Shown in pieces: positions 24,223-36,961 of a stretch of 64,000 nucleotides of DNA. The notes beneath the pieces were generated by a model. The model worked only from the letters and a program-made list of their open reading frames with translations. It had not been told where the DNA came from and made no database searches. The stretch covers positions 47,839,494 to 47,903,493 of the forward strand of contig OX393577.1 of NCBI GenBank assembly GCA_947652605.1, written 5' to 3'. Position 1 is the stretch's first letter. Every line of letters starts with the position of its first letter. This stretch comes from Elmis aenea. Taxonomy: Eukaryota; Arthropoda; Insecta; Coleoptera; Elmidae. The translations under genes and the position numbers were made by a program.

Positions 24223-25453
24223 TACAGGGTGGTCCAAATTCGATGGGATTGCATGGGTATCTCGGTTAATATTTAAGATAGAGAAACGGTTAAATTACCA
24301 AAAATGTGCAGTTTTTTAAGACAAACTCAGAATCGTTTTCAAAAATATTCTATCATTTCCGGTTTTCGAGTTATCGAATAAAAAGTGTTTTTTTGTCATA
24401 TTAATAATGTGTCATGTCTCTGTTATTATTGTAAATATCAAAAATATTTATTAAGATTATTTTTAGATATTCTTATGTTTAATTTGATTACACTAAAAAT
24501 AAATTTTTTCGCTCGCCGTTAAAAAGTTATGACACAAACTTACCTTTTTTTAAATGGGAGCAATAGTTGGCTATGACCTATTTAAATTTCTCATTTTTTT
24601 CTCATTCCAAATATATGAGGGTTGATGTATTTATTTTTAACAATACGCAAGTTATGAAGGTTTTTTAGTTTTTTTTTTAAGAAAATCATAGTAGGCTGTG
24701 AAAACAAAAAAAAAAAAAACAAGGTGTAAAACTTTATAAAACTCATGTGGTATAAGTTACCAAGGTTTTTTAATTTCTTGTGGAGATAAACATTGTAAAT
24801 ATTTGAAAATAAGAAAACAACGATATACTCGGTATCAGCAGTAATGTAGGATATTGTTGTTAATCTTATGTTCAAAAATTTTCGTATTTATCTCAATAAC
24901 AAATTAAAAAACCTTGGTAACTTATACCACATGAGTTTTATAAGGTTTTACACCTTGTTTATTTTTTGTTTTCACAGCCTACTACGATTTTCTTAAAAGA
25001 AAAAACTAAAAAACCTTCATAACTTGCGTATTGTTGAAAATAAATACATCATCCCTTATATATTTGAAATAGGAAAAAAATGAGGAATTTAAATAGGTCA
25101 TAGCCAATTATCGTTTCCATTTAAAAAGAGGTAAGTTTGTGTCATAACTTTTTAACGGCGAGCGTAAAATATTTTTTTTAGTATAATGAAATTAAACATA
25201 AAAATATCTAAAAAATAATCTTAATAAATATTTTTGATATTTACAACAATAACGGAGTTATGACACATTATTAATATGACAAAAAAACACTTTTTATTCG
25301 ATAACTCGAAAACCGGAAATGATAGAATATTTTTGAAAACCGTTCTGAGTTTGTCTCAAAAAAACTGCACATTTTTGGTAATTTAACCGTTTCTCTATCT
25401 TAAATATTAACCGAGATACCCATGCAATCCCATCGAATTTGGACCACCCTGTA
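24223..25453. repeat. Foldback family A, copy 1 (1231 bp)
   Basis: TACAGGGTGGTCCAAATTCG at the left and CGAATTTGGACCACCCTGTA at the right are exact inverse copies. The arms of about 570 bp remain largely complementary to a loop near 24800-24890. The terminal TA on both sides fits a TA target duplication. No coding region is visible; the minus ORF at 24591-24875 lies in the arm. Confidence 0.9.
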
Positions 25454-25970
25454 CATGTAAATTGTATGACACGCTTGCAATTTCTTGTCTAGTACACTTT
25501 AAAAAATGATTCATAGAATGTGCTACCCGACAACTCACAAATATTTTGCCCATACTGCATATTTAAAAAGTTTTACGTATTTCAATACACAGTATTTGAC
25601 AAACAAAAAGTTTTTACAACGTTTTTGTTCAATAACCACGTTTCAGATATTCATCAGGTAGCAACCTTACCAAAAATGTTTATTATTTTGTTCTAAACGC
25701 AAACTTATAAAAACTTTGTTGTTATATTCCATTGCATAAACTGCAAATATCTATTGAAAGATAAGCACGTGAAATATTCGTTCTCGTATTCCTGTTCTGG
25801 TGCCCGCTAGTTTTGCCCTAGGGATGTGTCGTCCTCCGGGCTTCTTGAGATCTCAGATCGTCGTAATTGTGACGCGAGCATAGACTAACGATGAGAGAAA
25901 ACGGTTTTGTCGGAAAATTTAACGTGGAACTGAATATTGTGCTCCACTAGTCACTGGTATCAATATGTGG
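25454..25970. other. Spacer, nothing recognised
   Basis: No gene or repeat supported. Confidence 0.4.
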
Positions 25971-25978
25971 GATCTTAT

Positions 25979-27100
25979 CAGTGGCGTGCGGTCCATGGAT
26001 GCGTTGGATGCGGCGCATCCCCTAAAATTCACGTCAAGAATTTTTTTTTCCGTATCATATTTGAATTTCGTGTAGCTTTATTTCGCTTTGATTTTATTTT
26101 TTGTTACGTGAAAATTTTATTTATTATATACGATGTTTTGCCTGCTCGAAAATTTGCGTTATATAATCTACATCCAGCGAGCGGCTGACTAAACGTGTGC
26201 GATTCACAGCGCTAGCGATTGTGAGCCCGACTGAGGGATGCGTTTTTGATTGTGGATTCGAAATTTGCGTTCTTGGCGCATGCCCTAGTCTATTGCCCGC
26301 ATCGTTGCTTTACTTAACAGCTACGGGAAGCGATTACTTTCATGATTCCTCTGTGTGGGGCAACTGTTGTATGGTAGGGCAGCCGCACTCGATTGATATT
26401 ACCGCACGCTACAAAATAATCATTTCCGTTGTAAATTGATTTTTGTTTACTTTCTTTAAATCAAGCTTCTTCTATTTAAATAAGCTTAACTCTATTTTTA
26501 GTGCACTGTTTCGCTACTTAGAATTTTGATTATTATTTAATACGACCCATAATATGGATGAAACTGTGGTTAATAATAATTGCAATTTTTGATTGAAAAT
26601 TTAAAGAATATGAAAAGAATTTTCCGGATTTTCTATTATAATCCTTTCAGCCAACTTATAGAAAATACTTTGATTTTATGAAGTTAAAAAGTCAATTAGT
26701 TTACTTGTACTCGACTCCCGACTTTTATTTAAAATCTACAAATTGCATAAAAGAATTAATTGTGAAAGATGAGCAAAAAGATGTTTTGACAGAAGTATTT
26801 AAATGAATACAATTAATTTGCACTATACCTTCCACGAGCGCATCGGCTGAACGATCGTTTTTGACAATGAAAAGAAAAAAACATTCACCAGAAGCAGCCA
26901 AAATGACGATAGAGTGTCTGCTCTCGCTTTAATATTGAAAAAAAATTGTTGCTAAATATGAAAAATGAAAAAAAATTGTATGATGTTGCTATAGACGAAT
27001 TTTGTAAAAAAGATCATAGAATAAAATTAATTTTAAAAAAAATAAATTGTTCGTTTTTTTGAACAGCATCCCCTGGTTGAAAAGTCACCGCACGCCACTG
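25979..27100 (+). mobile_element. hAT element (CAGTGGCGTGCGG ends)
   Basis: Left end CAGTGGCGTGCGGTCCATGG; right end AAGTCACCGCACGCCACTG. The 8-bp duplication GATCTTAT is exact on both sides (25971-25978, 27101-27108). The repeated GCATCCCCT motif sits inside both ends. A C-terminal transposase relic lies at 26728-26955. ORFs at 25937-26188 and 26197-26439 show no motif. Confidence 0.9.
26728..26955 (+). pseudogene. hAT (ZMYM-like) transposase C-terminal relic
   Basis: The frame reads IKELIVKDEQKDVLTEVFK, one stop, then TIPSTSASAERSFLTMKRKK and QNDDRVSALALI before a stop. The T-I-P-x-S-x-x-S-A-E-R-S-F block followed by K-R...T and R-L-S-x-L-A-L is the C-terminal dimerisation region of ZMYM/TTF-type hAT proteins. 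One TGA interrupts the otherwise open frame. Confidence 0.8.
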
Positions 27101-27108
27101 GATCTTAT

Positions 27109-28336
27109 AAATATTTATACCATTATCATCCCTGAAAGAGAGTTCTTTAGGCTGCTCTACTTTTTTTTTATATTTCTTCGCTTTATTTTTCTACACGTAG
27201 TATGTCGTATTCTTTACCTCCTATAAATAATTTAGCACTTTATCCTTTTCTTTCCGAGTTCTTTAAAGTTTTTAAACAGGTTTACTCATTTTTCTGTATT
27301 CAATTTATTCATACCAGGATCCAGCAGTTTACCAAACAACTCTTAATTTTGAACTAAATATGGTACTTTTTATAACCTCATTTATATCCTGTTTAGAAAC
27401 TTCCTAACAACATAGTTTTTAGGAATTGCGGTTTCGTATTCTATGAATTTCAAGTTATCTCATCATTGGTTAGATTCTGATATAACGGCGCAAGATCAAA
27501 GGGTGCTATAACTACGCTACGAAATCCCTAGGGTATGATCAACCCCCCTAACCGAAATGTCTTATCGGATTACATCGGTTATCTCCGGCAGATGTGCAAA
27601 CGTTGGTGCAGTTATTATATCGATTGGTAAAATATGGATTTATCTTGATTATGTTTTATCGCATTTTACTTAGATTTTAGCTTACTAAACAATCGATTTT
27701 GGAATTGATTGTAGTTAATGTAAAACTGCATTGTTTCCTGAAAACTCACGAATACATTTTTAATATGGTATTCATTTTTAACGATAGTGTATCCCTGTAA
27801 AAGCTGTAACTTCTTTATTTTAAGAGATTAAACTTTGGTCGCAAGTCCTCGTTAAATATGGTAGATATTGCATTTTAAACACAATCGCTTGGTTTTAAGA
27901 TATTTTATTTTAAATTTTATTTTCCAGTTACTTTCTTCCTTCAAATGGCATTTTATGTTTTCAATACTTCTTTTGAAAGCTCTTAAAATTTCCTATCATA
28001 CAATAATAATTTAAATATAGTAGTTTAAGTAGCCTGAGAACAAAGTAATCGACAACGTCAAATAAATTTGTTAATAAATCAATTAAAATCCATTGCATAT
28101 CCGTATTGGACGATATATAATTTGATTGTCTTTTGCGAAAAACTTTTTTAGTAAAACAGTTTACATTAGTTCAACGAAAGTAGGCTGAGAAAATATAATT
28201 AAATATTATTATGATGAAAATAGAAGTAAAAAGTATAAATCAGTCTACGATAAATTATTTATGATCAAAGTAATGATATTTAAAGTGATTTAACAAAAAC
28301 GTAAATAAAATATAAATCTAAATATAATTTTTAAAC
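27109..28336. other. Spacer, nothing recognised
   Basis: No gene or repeat supported. Confidence 0.4.
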
Positions 28337-28435
28337 TGGTGTGACCATTGGACTTTCGCTATATTTATATCGTATGTATTTGCGTATGTGTTTGTGCATT
28401 TGTGTGAATAAAAAGTTTAAATTGCCGCTTATTCT
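28337..28435 (+). repeat. About 100-bp dispersed repeat (copy at 37987)
   Basis: AAACTGGTGTGACCATTGG, ACTTTCG, TATAAA-like and GTGAATAAAAAGTTTAA occur in the same order at 37987-38085 (AAACTGGTGTGGTCACCAA ... GAGTATAAAAAGTTTAAGGT). Family unknown; it could be the conserved end of a short retroposon or a Helitron-like piece. Confidence 0.5.
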
Positions 28436-29390
28436 AAGAAACCTAATTTTTGTAAAATGACGTGTCGTGGGCGAGTTTCTGACATATGAACAACCACACC
28501 GTTCTTAGTTTTTTTAAGCATTATTTTTTAAACGAAAATTCAAGAGAGTTGAAATAGCCGGTATTTTATTAGAAAAAAATAAGGTATACATTTTCAAAAT
28601 TCTTAATTTTATAAATGAGTTCATAATTTTATATTTTACAAACAAAAAAATGATTGAGGCCTGTTACAGACTCCATCATAGACTACAATCCTACACAAAC
28701 AGATTATTATTATGACGCGTTTTCCGTTGCACATCATTTAATAAATGTCAAATGTAAAAGTAAATATCCACATAAACGTGCAGTTAAAGGCTCTGAAATG
28801 ATTATGGGACGTGAGAACGGGGTTATCTAAAGCTTATACGCAAATATTTTGTATCACATATGACTCATGAACGTCGTACGTACAGAATTTCAAAAACAAT
28901 TGAACATGTTGTTAAAGTATGTTGCGTCGGATTTTAAAAATTTCAACAGTGAACGAGTTAAAAATCGGCCATATTTACAACATGTCTGTTATAAATGTAC
29001 AGGGTGGTCCAAATTCGATGGGATTGCATGGGTATCTCGGTTAATATTTAAGATAGAGAAACGGTTAAATTACCAAAAATGTGCAGTTTTTTGAGACAAA
29101 CTCAGAACCGTTTTCAAAAATATTCTATCATTTCCGGTTTTCGAGTTATCGAATAAAAAGTTTTTTTTTGTCATATTAATAATGTGTCATATCTCCGTTA
29201 TTGTTGTAAATATCAAAAATATTTATTAAGATTATTTTTGGATATTTTTATGTTTAATTTGATTATACTAAAAAAAAAATTTTTACGCTCGCCGTTAAAA
29301 AGTTATGACACAAACTTACCTTTTTTTTAAATAGAAACGATAGTTGGCTATGACCTATTTAAATTCCTCATTTTTTTCTCATTCCAAATA

Positions 29391-30935
29391 TACAGGGTGG
29401 TGCTTTTTTCGATGCTCACCATTGCTATCTTGGAAACGGTAAGAGATACAAGGTCGGTTAAATTAGAGAAAAGTTGCACATTTTTATGGCGGTTGAGAAT
29501 CTAAAAAGAAATCCTGGATATTTTGATTCGTTTTTGATTTATTACAAAAAAACTGAAAAATGTGATTTTAGAAAAATATTATTATCTTCCCTGCCATTGA
29601 CGTTATTTCATTTAAACTTGGTAACCTTATGTTTTTGACCGTCCTGGCTTTGATGACGTCAACATAAATTTTCTAAGCCTTCTAGATTTCAAGTTGCGAT
29701 AGTCAACTTTTTTATTTCTTATGGCCACCATATTGGATTTTTACACCATCAGACAGACAAAAAAATTAGCTTTTCAGATTGGTAACCAACATACCTTTTT
29801 TCTTTCAAAAAAACTTGTTGAAATTTGAAAATTTGTATAAATAATCTATAAAATCGCGAATGCTCTGAAAAACAATTGAAACTATGATATAAATAAAAGT
29901 GACACAACATTTTATAGATCTAATAAAATAACGAAATGACAATAAATTTAAAACACCAGATAAATAATTATTTAAATTGTTTAAAGTGCGCGCCGTTATG
30001 TATGATGTAGTGGCTGGTTAGTCCTCAAATTCATTTCGTCCACTGCCTTTAGGATAGTTTGTCTCGAAATAGAGTCGAAAGCATTTTTGATTTTATGGCG
30101 AAGAAGTTCAATGTTTACCGTTAGGGTTGCATAAACAACATCAATCTAAAAGTAGTCCATAGGCGTTAAACATGGCGATCGCGGAGGCAAACATGGCGAT
30201 CGCGGAGGCCAATGAACAGGACCAAACGTACCAAGTCATGAATTTTGAAACCGTACGTCTAAATTAATATCCTTTTACAATGCGGGCGTTGTGAGGACCA
30301 GCTCCTTCTTGCTGAAACTACTGATGATTTTGAATTGTTAATAATGGCAATTCGCCTAACATATCTTCTAAATATGTTTCCAACAATCTTAATTTCGTTA
30401 TCATTAGACCAATAAAATGTTCTGTAGCTTTTATTTATCTCATAATTTCAATTGTTTTTCAGAGCATTCGCGATTTTATAGATTATTTATACAAATTTTC
30501 AAATTTCAACAAGTTTTTTGAAAGAAAAAAGGTATGTTGGTTACCAATCTGAAAAGCTAATTTTGTTGTCTGTCTGATGGTGTAAAAATCCAATATGGCG
30601 GCCATAAGAAATAAAAAAGTTGACTATCGCAACTTGAAATCTAGAAGGCTTAGAAAATTTCTGTTGACGTCATCAAACCCAGGACGGTCAAAAACATAAG
30701 GTTACCAAGTTTAAATGAAATAACGTCAATGGTAGGGAAAATAATAATATTTTTCTAAAATCACATTTTTCAGTTTTTTTGTAATAAATCAAAAACGAAT
30801 CAAAATATCCAGGATTTCTTTTTAGATTCTCAACCGCCATAAAAATGTGCAACTTTTCTCTAATTTAACCGACCTTGTATCTCTTACCGTTTCCAAGATA
30901 GCAATGGTGAGCATCGAAAAAAGCACCACCCTGTA
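29391..30935. repeat. Foldback family B (1545 bp), nested in A
   Basis: TACAGGGTGGTGCTTTTTTC and GAAAAAAGCACCACCCTGTA are inverse ends. Arms of roughly 550 bp are nearly complementary (e.g. TTGACGTTATTTCATTTAAA and its mirror near 30700). The loop carries transposase remains on the minus strand (29990-30420). Confidence 0.9.
29985..30420 (-). pseudogene. IS630/mariner-type transposase relic in loop of B
   Basis: Minus-strand frames give GELPLLTIQNH, a stop, FQQEGAGPHNARIV, then after a shift LGTFGPVHWPPRSPC and LTPMDYF, then DVVYATLTVNIELLRHKIKN. This is the order of insect mariner-type DDE transposases: F-Q-Q-D-G-A-P-P-H before the second Asp region, then W-P-P-R-S-P-D-L-T-P-x-D-F-F. The first acidic residue of that pair is Glu here and the SPD Asp is Cys, so catalysis would be lost even without stops. 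A 21-bp direct duplication (30168-30188, 30189-30209) repeats the PPRSPCL codons. Confidence 0.75.
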
Positions 30936-31778
30936 TAAGGGTCGATGTATTTATTTTTAATAATACGCAAGTTATGAAGGTTTTTTAGGTTTTTTTTTCT
31001 AAGAAAATCATAGTAGGCTATGAAAAGTGAAAACAAAAACCAAACAAGGTGTAAAACCTTACAAAACTCATGTGGTTCAAGTTACCAAGGTATTTTAATT
31101 TGTTGTTGAGATAAACATTGTAAATATTTGAAAATAAGAAAACAACGATATACTCGGTATCAGCAGTAATGTAGGATATTGTTGTTTATCTTATGTTCAA
31201 AAATTTTCGTATTTATCTCAATAACAAATTAAACAACCTTGGTAACTTGTACCACATGAGTTTTATAAGGTTTTACACCTTGTTTATTTTTTGTTTTCAC
31301 AGCCTACTATGATTTTCTTTTAAAAAAAAACTAAAAAACCTTCATAACTTGCGTATTGTTGAAAATAAATACATCAACCCTTATATATTTGAAATGAGAA
31401 AAAAATGAGGAATTTAAATAGGTCATTGCCAACTATCGTTTCCATTTAAAAAAAGGTAATGTTGTGTCATAAATTTTTAACGGCGAGGGTAAAAATTTTT
31501 TTTTTTAGTATAATGAAATTAAACATAAAAATATCTAAAAATAATCTTAATAAATATTTTTGATATTTACAACAATAACGGAGATATGACACATTATTAA
31601 TATGACAAAAAAACACTTTTTATTCGATAACTCGAAAACCGGAAATGATAGAATATTTTTGAAAACCGTTCTGAGTTTGTCTCAAAAAACTGCACTTTTT
31701 TGGTAATTTAACCGTTTCTCTATCTTAAATATTAACCGAGATACCCATGCAATCCCATCGAATTTGGACCACCCTGTA

Positions 31779-32610
31779 CAAGAAAACCATATATGCAAAA
31801 GTACAATTTTACTTGTGTCATGCCCTTATTAAATATGGCTGCCGTGACGTCGGAAGTGCTTCGCTTTTACAACGTCCAGTTCTTTTATATTTATGTTTAT
31901 CACTTTGTTTACCGTCAAAATTTTATCAAGATCTAATGCACATTTTTGCATGGGAAAATAACCTATGAATAAAAACGACATAAAAAATAAAACGATTTTC
32001 AAGCAATATTTTAACTTTATAAGTTTTGAACTCTTACTATTAAATCTTGTTTTCCAGGAGGAAAATAAATAAAATCCAATAACTTGTGCTATAAACAACC
32101 TATCTTTTATTATTTTTCACTACATTTGTTCCTTTTTGTAATCAATCGACTTGGCTTTGTCTTCAGAACTTTATCTTGGAGCAGTCAATGGTTTATAAAA
32201 CCAAGATGTTGTTTCTTTCACATCATAACGCTAAAAATGTGATATATAGACGAAGGTAATGCGTTCAACCAAACGCTTTTAGAGCTCAAAGGATGTTTAC
32301 ATTTGATGAGATTTTTTTAACGAAAACGGAAGATAAATAAAAAAATAAATTTTTGTTTTGAGACGTATTAGTAAAATACCACAGGCGAATACGAAAACAA
32401 ACATTGTTTTATTCGGTTACTAATACACAAGAAAAATCTTAGAAATCTAATAGATGACAATTACGTATTGGTTCTATTACTACAACTTTGTTTTTTAAAG
32501 TAACAATTCGTAAATTATTAAAGTGTTAAAAAATGCAACTCACAGTTATTTGTTGCCTATTTTTTAATTAAGTTTTAGGTACTAAAATTTAATGATGTTG
32601 CCTCAAGAAA
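31779..32610. other. Spacer, nothing recognised
   Basis: Opposed ORFs at 31747-32098 have no motif. No repeat found. Confidence 0.4.
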
Positions 32611-33567
32611 TACCGGGTGATTCAGTATGACTATAACTTTGTTATTGTAGGAGGAAACCCTAATAATCTTTTATTTTTTTTAAATCGCAGGAATTTTGTA
32701 TAAAATTACGTAATTTTTTTTTCTACGATGAAATATATCCCACCGGCTATAGTAATTTTTTTTTTAATTACACAGTTTACAGTTGTTTTTTATTCTGATA
32801 GATAATTTGATTCTAAATCCGATAATACATTAAAAAAATTAATATACCCGGGAAAATTTTCGAGAAAAATCCGTTACAAAATGATTTATCATTTTTCACA
32901 TCTTAGCAATCGTTGTATTTGACCAGATAAAATACAATCGCTGTAGTAATAAATTGTCAGTTTATAACATGTTTAATTGTGTTTTATAATTTTCCCACGA
33001 TTCGTGAATAACCGTTATTTTGTGAGCATTTAATTGAAAATCGACGTTTTGTCGAATTGCTTCTGTGAATATGTATTCAAGACATTACATGCAAAGAACA
33101 ACTATGTTTAAAGGCAGATGGTGACCACTTTAAACATGTTGAAGACTAAAATTTATCAAGAAGACATTATCGTTTATTTGTTTGTTCACATTTTTACTAA
33201 AAAATATTTATTTAGTACATTTTAGTTATTTATTATGTGTACTGCAATTTTTAAGATTTGATTATGTTTTGTCTTGTAAAACACAAAGATTACGAAGATT
33301 TTGCCATAAATTAAAAACAATTTTGAAACTCATGTTCTCAATAAAACTTTTGTTTTTTTAATGCTTTATCGGATTTATAGTTAAATTATCTACCAGAATA
33401 ATTTAAAAAAGTGTGCTGTGTAATTTAGCGGGGAAAAAAGTAAACTATTGCCGGTCTAATACATTTCATCGTAGAAAAAACATTTTAACGTAATTTTATA
33501 CAAATATATAATGTTTATAGGGGTTTTCCCTTAAAATAAAGTTATAAGGGTGCGACAGTCAAACTGA
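32611..33567. repeat. Foldback X, copy with transposase tail in loop
   Basis: Starts TACCGGGTGATTCAGTATGA and ends GTGCGACAGTCAAACTGA (terminal part cut). The left arm segment ATAACTTTGTTATTGTAGGA mirrors the right segment before 33540, and blocks around 32820-32960 mirror about 33150-33400. The loop encodes a transposase C-terminus (33069-33149). Related to 10388-10925 and to 44640-55107. Confidence 0.7.
33069..33149 (+). pseudogene. Mariner-type transposase C-terminal tail in loop of X
   Basis: The frame reads ICIQDITCKEQLCLKADGDH then FKHVED and stop. Compared with the tail in foldback E (ending GRHVEHLL) and the G-G-H-F-E-H-L endings common in insect IS630/mariner-type transposases, the position and pattern agree. 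Only about 27 codons survive. Confidence 0.5.
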
Positions 33568-34992
33568 GCAACGGCCTTTTTAATAGCAACTCGACGGAAA
33601 AGTAAGGCTTTTTCTCACTACACGTATGAAAAGGGCACTTTTTTCTCGTGTTACATAGAAAAATTATTTTAAGAAAGTTGCAAAATGCACAATAAATAAG
33701 GGTTTTCACGTTTGCGTTTTTTAATTGGATTGATCAATGTCATTCACTGTCAAATTATTTAAAAAACTTTATTCTAATAATTTATTACCATGAAAGTAGA
33801 AGCATATTTGCTTATTTGTAAACACAGCCAGTTCAGTTATTGATTATTTAAAAAAAAAGGAACAGGAGTGATTTGTAAAATATTTTATCGGAAATCGAAA
33901 ATGCCGCAATGACCAAAATAGGAAGGTTTGTTAGAAATTACTAGGAAATTTATTTTGTGTTTATTTAATACAAAATAAATGACAAGACATTATTTCATTA
34001 ATATTTAAAAAAAGTTACGTTTTTTTATTTTTAGACAGAAAGGATAACTCTATAAATTTAAATAACGAAATAACCAAAAGCTAAAATATTGCAACAGTGT
34101 TAGATTAAAAAATTATGTACCTACACATTTTTAAAAACACTCAAAAAGGTAACTTTTAAAATAGGTCACTTAACAGATAACAGCATTTTTTTTAAATGAC
34201 TATTAGTTCATTTTAGTGATCACAGTTTATGCAAAATTCCTTTTTTATATCGACAAAATTCCTTTTGCAAATGCCCGATGTTTTCCTGTCAACTTTGTTT
34301 TCGATATACAACAGAACAATAACATTTTTTATTTTGTTTCAAGAACAATTGGAAGCGAAACAACAGCGATAGTCATAAATTTACTTTTTGTTCTTTTAGT
34401 GGGCTACTCCTTACTATGCTATTTAAACTTTGTTATTTGAATTTATTTATAGCCGTAAAACCGAAAGAATTGTGAAGTTACTGGCAGTACAGTGTTTTAT
34501 TATTGTAAATTTATTCCAAGTATTCGACTATTCTGTTTATACAGCAGTATCGTGTGATCAATGAAATTCATTGAATTTTGATGGGTTATTCCAAAGGTGT
34601 TCGACAACAAGTTTTCATTTGCTTTTTAACACACCATAATTTTTGAAAAGGAACAACGTGGCGAATCGAGAACGAGTTTTCAACTTTTTTAATAAAATGG
34701 ATGAGCTATGAAAGAGTTTGGGTTCGAAATGTATACGTCGTCAGTTATTTATAAGGATTATTTATGATGAGCGGGGCACATTCGTTTTCATCAAGTAAAG
34801 ATAAAAGTGTCATTGCAATATAAATGTAGGACCACACGCTTGTTGATTTTCAAATGTTCTAATAATGAAATTGTATGGCATGCTATAAAATTGCGTTTTA
34901 AACATTTTTAATAAAATTTATTCACGTTGATTGTTTATTTTAAGAGTTCTTTTTTTTTATTTTTGAATTTTATAAATAGTAAACAAGAATAT
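33568..34992. other. Spacer, nothing recognised
   Basis: The ORF at 34216-34440 is hydrophobic but has no supporting context. No repeat ends found. Confidence 0.35.
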
Positions 34993-36695
34993 TGTCGCGG
35001 TCGTGTGAAAAGACCGGACTTTATAATTAGAAATACTGACGTTTGTTTACTATTCGCGAGTTACGGGGGCGTAAACTCTACATATACTTCATAAAAACAC
35101 TCAGATTAACTCAAATAACACTCAGATGGGAACACTCGCTTTGCATCAGGGACTAAAAACGAAAAAAATTCCGTTCGTTTCTGTTCGGAACGAAAACGAA
35201 ATATATCGTTTTCGTTATTTTCGTTCTAACCGAAAAAATTCCTTTTTCGTTTTCGTGAACCGAAATAATAACGGTTAAAACCGGTTTTACAATATTTTTT
35301 TTGTCGTCAAAACAATCAATTTTTTTTCTAGTCACCACAACCCTCTATAAATACGATAACAATATTTGCGTCTCAACTAAAATATAAACGATGACGATGG
35401 GGTTTGATGCTCACGGACAGCATATTTTAGACTGGCGAACAATCGCCATATTAAATTTACCAAATCGTTAAACACATTAACATTTAACCATTTTATTAAG
35501 TTTAACACCCGTAAGGTGCAAAAACACAACGTGGTTAGGTTAAATTGGACACACGATCTTTATCTAAAAAGATGAAAATATAGCAAGTGCTGTTTTAAAT
35601 TTGTTTTAGTACTAAAAATCTATGCATTTAAATTAAATAAGATGCTGCTGTAATTATTTAAAAAGACAAAAGAATGAATTCAAGTGGATAATTTACTAAA
35701 TGTTACAAATAAAAAAAAAAACTTATATTAACTTGAAATATACTTTAACTTTATAGTTTGTACATACCATACAATATACATTTTCACATTCCGTTAAATC
35801 TTACTAGCAACACATCTTCCAATAAATCTTCCTTTACATTTGTCCTTTTCGAAGTAAGAATAAATTTTACTATTATTATGTCTAAACGCAAATAAAACAT
35901 ACACATTGATAATATATATCCAATCAAGTGTATACTCTATAATATTGATGATCTAAAAAACAAATTAGAAATAGAGAATATCTGTACCGTTAATTGTGTT
36001 ACACGAAATAATTGCAAGTATAAACAATAAAGTTGTTAATACATATTCACGTAATTATATGGAGAAAAGTGAAGCTCACTTATTTCAAGTGAGATTTTTT
36101 ACTGCCTCGTGGAGTCTTCCCAGCACAGCAGGTTAATTCGCGTTTGTGTTTAACAAATAAAATTGAATTAGCGACAAAACCGGTTAAAACCGGTTTTGGA
36201 AAATATTTATTTCGTTTTCGTTCTTGAACGAAAAATAATAATTTCGTTTTCGTTCTTAAAAAATTTTCGGTTAATTTCGTTTAACGTTTTCGTTTTCGTT
36301 CCGTTCTCAGTCCCTGCTTTGCATAAAACTATTTATTAACAATTACTTCACTTGGCTTTACAATACGAATACATGGGTCTCACAATACAAGAATCATTCA
36401 CCAATAACACAAATCAAACAATAGTCAAACGATAGGTACAAAATGATTACTTACATAATAATAACAAATGCACAGACAGTGGCCGGTTGGGCCAACTGCC
36501 CCCAAAAGCGGCCGGCGGGAGTAGCCGCAGCAAATAGAGTAGACAAATAAACATTACATCTTTGCTTAAATACTACCCCGTAGCGGGGGTCCTTCCGTCT
36601 GAGTTTTGGGTACATAACGGTAAATGAACAAATGTAACGAACTTTGCAAGTACATACAGCATTACAAAATTTACTTCAAAACTCTGATTGTGACA
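34993..36695 (+). mobile_element. Solo LTR, split by a hAT element
   Basis: Begins TGTCGCGGTCGTGTGAAAAG and ends CTCTGATTGTGACA, giving TG...CA ends with TGTC/GACA terminal inversion. The 4-bp flanks ATAT are identical (34989-34992, 36696-36699), the duplication size of Gypsy-type integrases. Without the inserted hAT (35149-36316 plus one target copy) the LTR is about 527 bp. No internal region or second LTR is present, so it is probably a recombination product. Strand is arbitrary. Confidence 0.6.
35149..36316. mobile_element. hAT element (CAGGGACT ends), copy 1
   Basis: Left end CAGGGACTAAAAACG; right end CGTTCTCAGTCCCTG. The 8-bp target duplication CTTTGCAT is exact (35141-35148, 36317-36324). 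Terminal regions are built of CGTTTTCGTT / AACGAAAACG repeats and AAACCGGTT palindromes. Length 1168 bp; no transposase recognised. A second copy spans 45704-54258. Confidence 0.9.
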
Positions 36696-36699
36696 ATAT

Positions 36700-36961
36700 A
36701 AATACATACATAGTAATACAGGATAACTCAGTAGCATGTGATGATTCTTTACGTATTATCAAAAAAAAAACTATTTAGGGTGCTTAATTTTGGAAATGTG
36801 AAGTCAATTTTTTTATTATTTACAGTCGTCATGTCGTCCAAGTTGACAAATTATGTTCTAAGTACATCAAAATTAACTTCTCTTTAGATGTGTAATGGTG
36901 TAATCAAATATCTAATACCTTCATATGTTGTGTGCAAAGCGATAACAGCTAGACTTGAAAG
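36700..36961. other. Short spacer
   Basis: Nothing recognised; the Jockey relic may begin slightly earlier than annotated. Confidence 0.3.

Larger units (their letters stand above)
28998..31778. repeat. Foldback family A, copy 2, carrying foldback B
   Basis: The ends TACAGGGTGGTCCAAATTCG and CGAATTTGGACCACCCTGTA match copy 1 at 24223-25453 almost exactly. The left arm is interrupted at 29391 by foldback B; after 30935 the arm resumes (AAGGGTCGATGTATTTATTT). The uninterrupted copy 1 serves as the empty site and shows that B entered at a TA. Confidence 0.9.
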
